Below are positions 63,921 through 64,000 of a DNA stretch of 64,000 nucleotides, in pieces. The stretch comes from JBBAGC01 sp964491265 (GTDB lineage Bacteria; Spirochaetota; UBA4802; UBA5550), in NCBI GenBank assembly GCA_964491265.1, contig CAZBFP010000004.1, positions 62,001 through 126,000 on the forward strand, in the 5' to 3' direction. The translations under genes were made by a program, and so were the position numbers. The stretch's first letter is position 1; each line of letters opens with the position of its first letter. The notes beneath the pieces were generated by a model. It was not told the origin of the DNA. It did no database searches and was given only the letters and a program-made list of their open reading frames with translations.

Positions 63921-64000
63921 CTATATGCCTGACTGTTTATACTCTCCAAGAAGATGATATATCATTATACCATAAGCCACAGATACATTGAGGGACTGTT
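63921..64000 (-). CDS. SpoU/TrmH-family RNA 2'-O-methyltransferase, C-terminal 25 residues
   Basis: On the minus strand the window edge opens a frame reading QSLNVSVAYGIMIYHLLGEY then KQSGI and a TAG stop at 63923-63921. S-L-N-V-S-V-A is motif 3 of the SPOUT fold in SpoU/TrmH enzymes. The rest of the gene lies outside, so the target RNA cannot be named. It lies upstream of the OmpA-family gene on the same strand, 146 bp away. Confidence 0.85.
   Translation of the reverse strand, partial: QSLNVSVAYGIMIYHLLGEYKQSGI

Overview
The window looks like a piece of a free-living, motile spirochaete (phylum Spirochaetota, AT-rich). Four things point there: a P83/100-type coiled-coil antigen at 60.8 kb, a flagellin-domain protein of spirochaetal FlaB type at 41.7 kb, many lipoproteins and small outer-membrane beta-barrels, and a solitary 5S rRNA gene (22.3 kb) with its own promoter and terminator and no 16S or 23S nearby, as is known for Leptospira. 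The assignment is an inference. The sequence is a draft scaffold, because 100 Ns interrupt a repeat-rich gene at 40.65 kb.

Layout. 0-3.5 kb: 5' part of rpoN, a beta-barrel protein, a thioesterase and a lipoprotein. 3.5-12.5 kb: a chemotaxis operon on the minus strand (cheA, STAS, cheY, cheW, a catalytically altered cheD paralogue, cheR, cheD, cheB, then an AbrB-like gene), with a methyl-accepting chemotaxis protein just upstream of it. 12.9-22 kb: transketolase, a nucleosidase, a thioredoxin-like lipoprotein, and ilvB-ilvN-ilvC for branched-chain amino acids. 22.3-34.3 kb: 5S rRNA, dus, ribBA, a response regulator fused to an RsbW-like ATPase, mtnA, prepilin peptidase, three tandem beta-barrel proteins, a Cache-like lipoprotein, patatin, Nudix, GDPD and ubiE/menG. 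34.4-35.7 kb: a toxin-antitoxin patch with a truncated RelE-like toxin not called by simple ORF finding, an orphan antitoxin, a 46-bp perfect direct repeat and an intact BrnT/CopG-like pair with a clear promoter-operator. 36.3-41.3 kb: a giant secreted repeat protein. 41.5-53 kb: the most unusual region. It holds a signal-peptide-bearing flagellin-domain protein, a 1737-residue protein joining a BrxC/PglY-like P-loop ATPase to a C-terminal PglZ-like domain and overlapping an upstream TPR gene, a RAYT-type Y1 transposase, apbE, rsgA and a HAD phosphatase. 53-64 kb: pyrD, hisC, a cyclic-nucleotide-domain protein, def-fmt-HNH, P83/100, an OmpA-family protein and the end of a SpoU-type methyltransferase.

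The strongest unexplained signal is a short DNA word, GGGGTCAGAGCA. I counted by eye 29 copies of its 10-base core GGGTCAGAGC on both strands; chance predicts about 0.1 in 64 kb. Twenty lie within 41.5-53 kb around the RAYT gene. Many are inside protein-coding genes, in different frames and both orientations, without breaking the reading frame; in rsgA a 21-bp unit carrying the word is tandemly duplicated in frame. Other repeat families are four copies of a GC-rich hairpin, GTCATTCC-ended repeats, and two MITE-like imperfect palindromes, one of which supplies the stop codon of pyrD.
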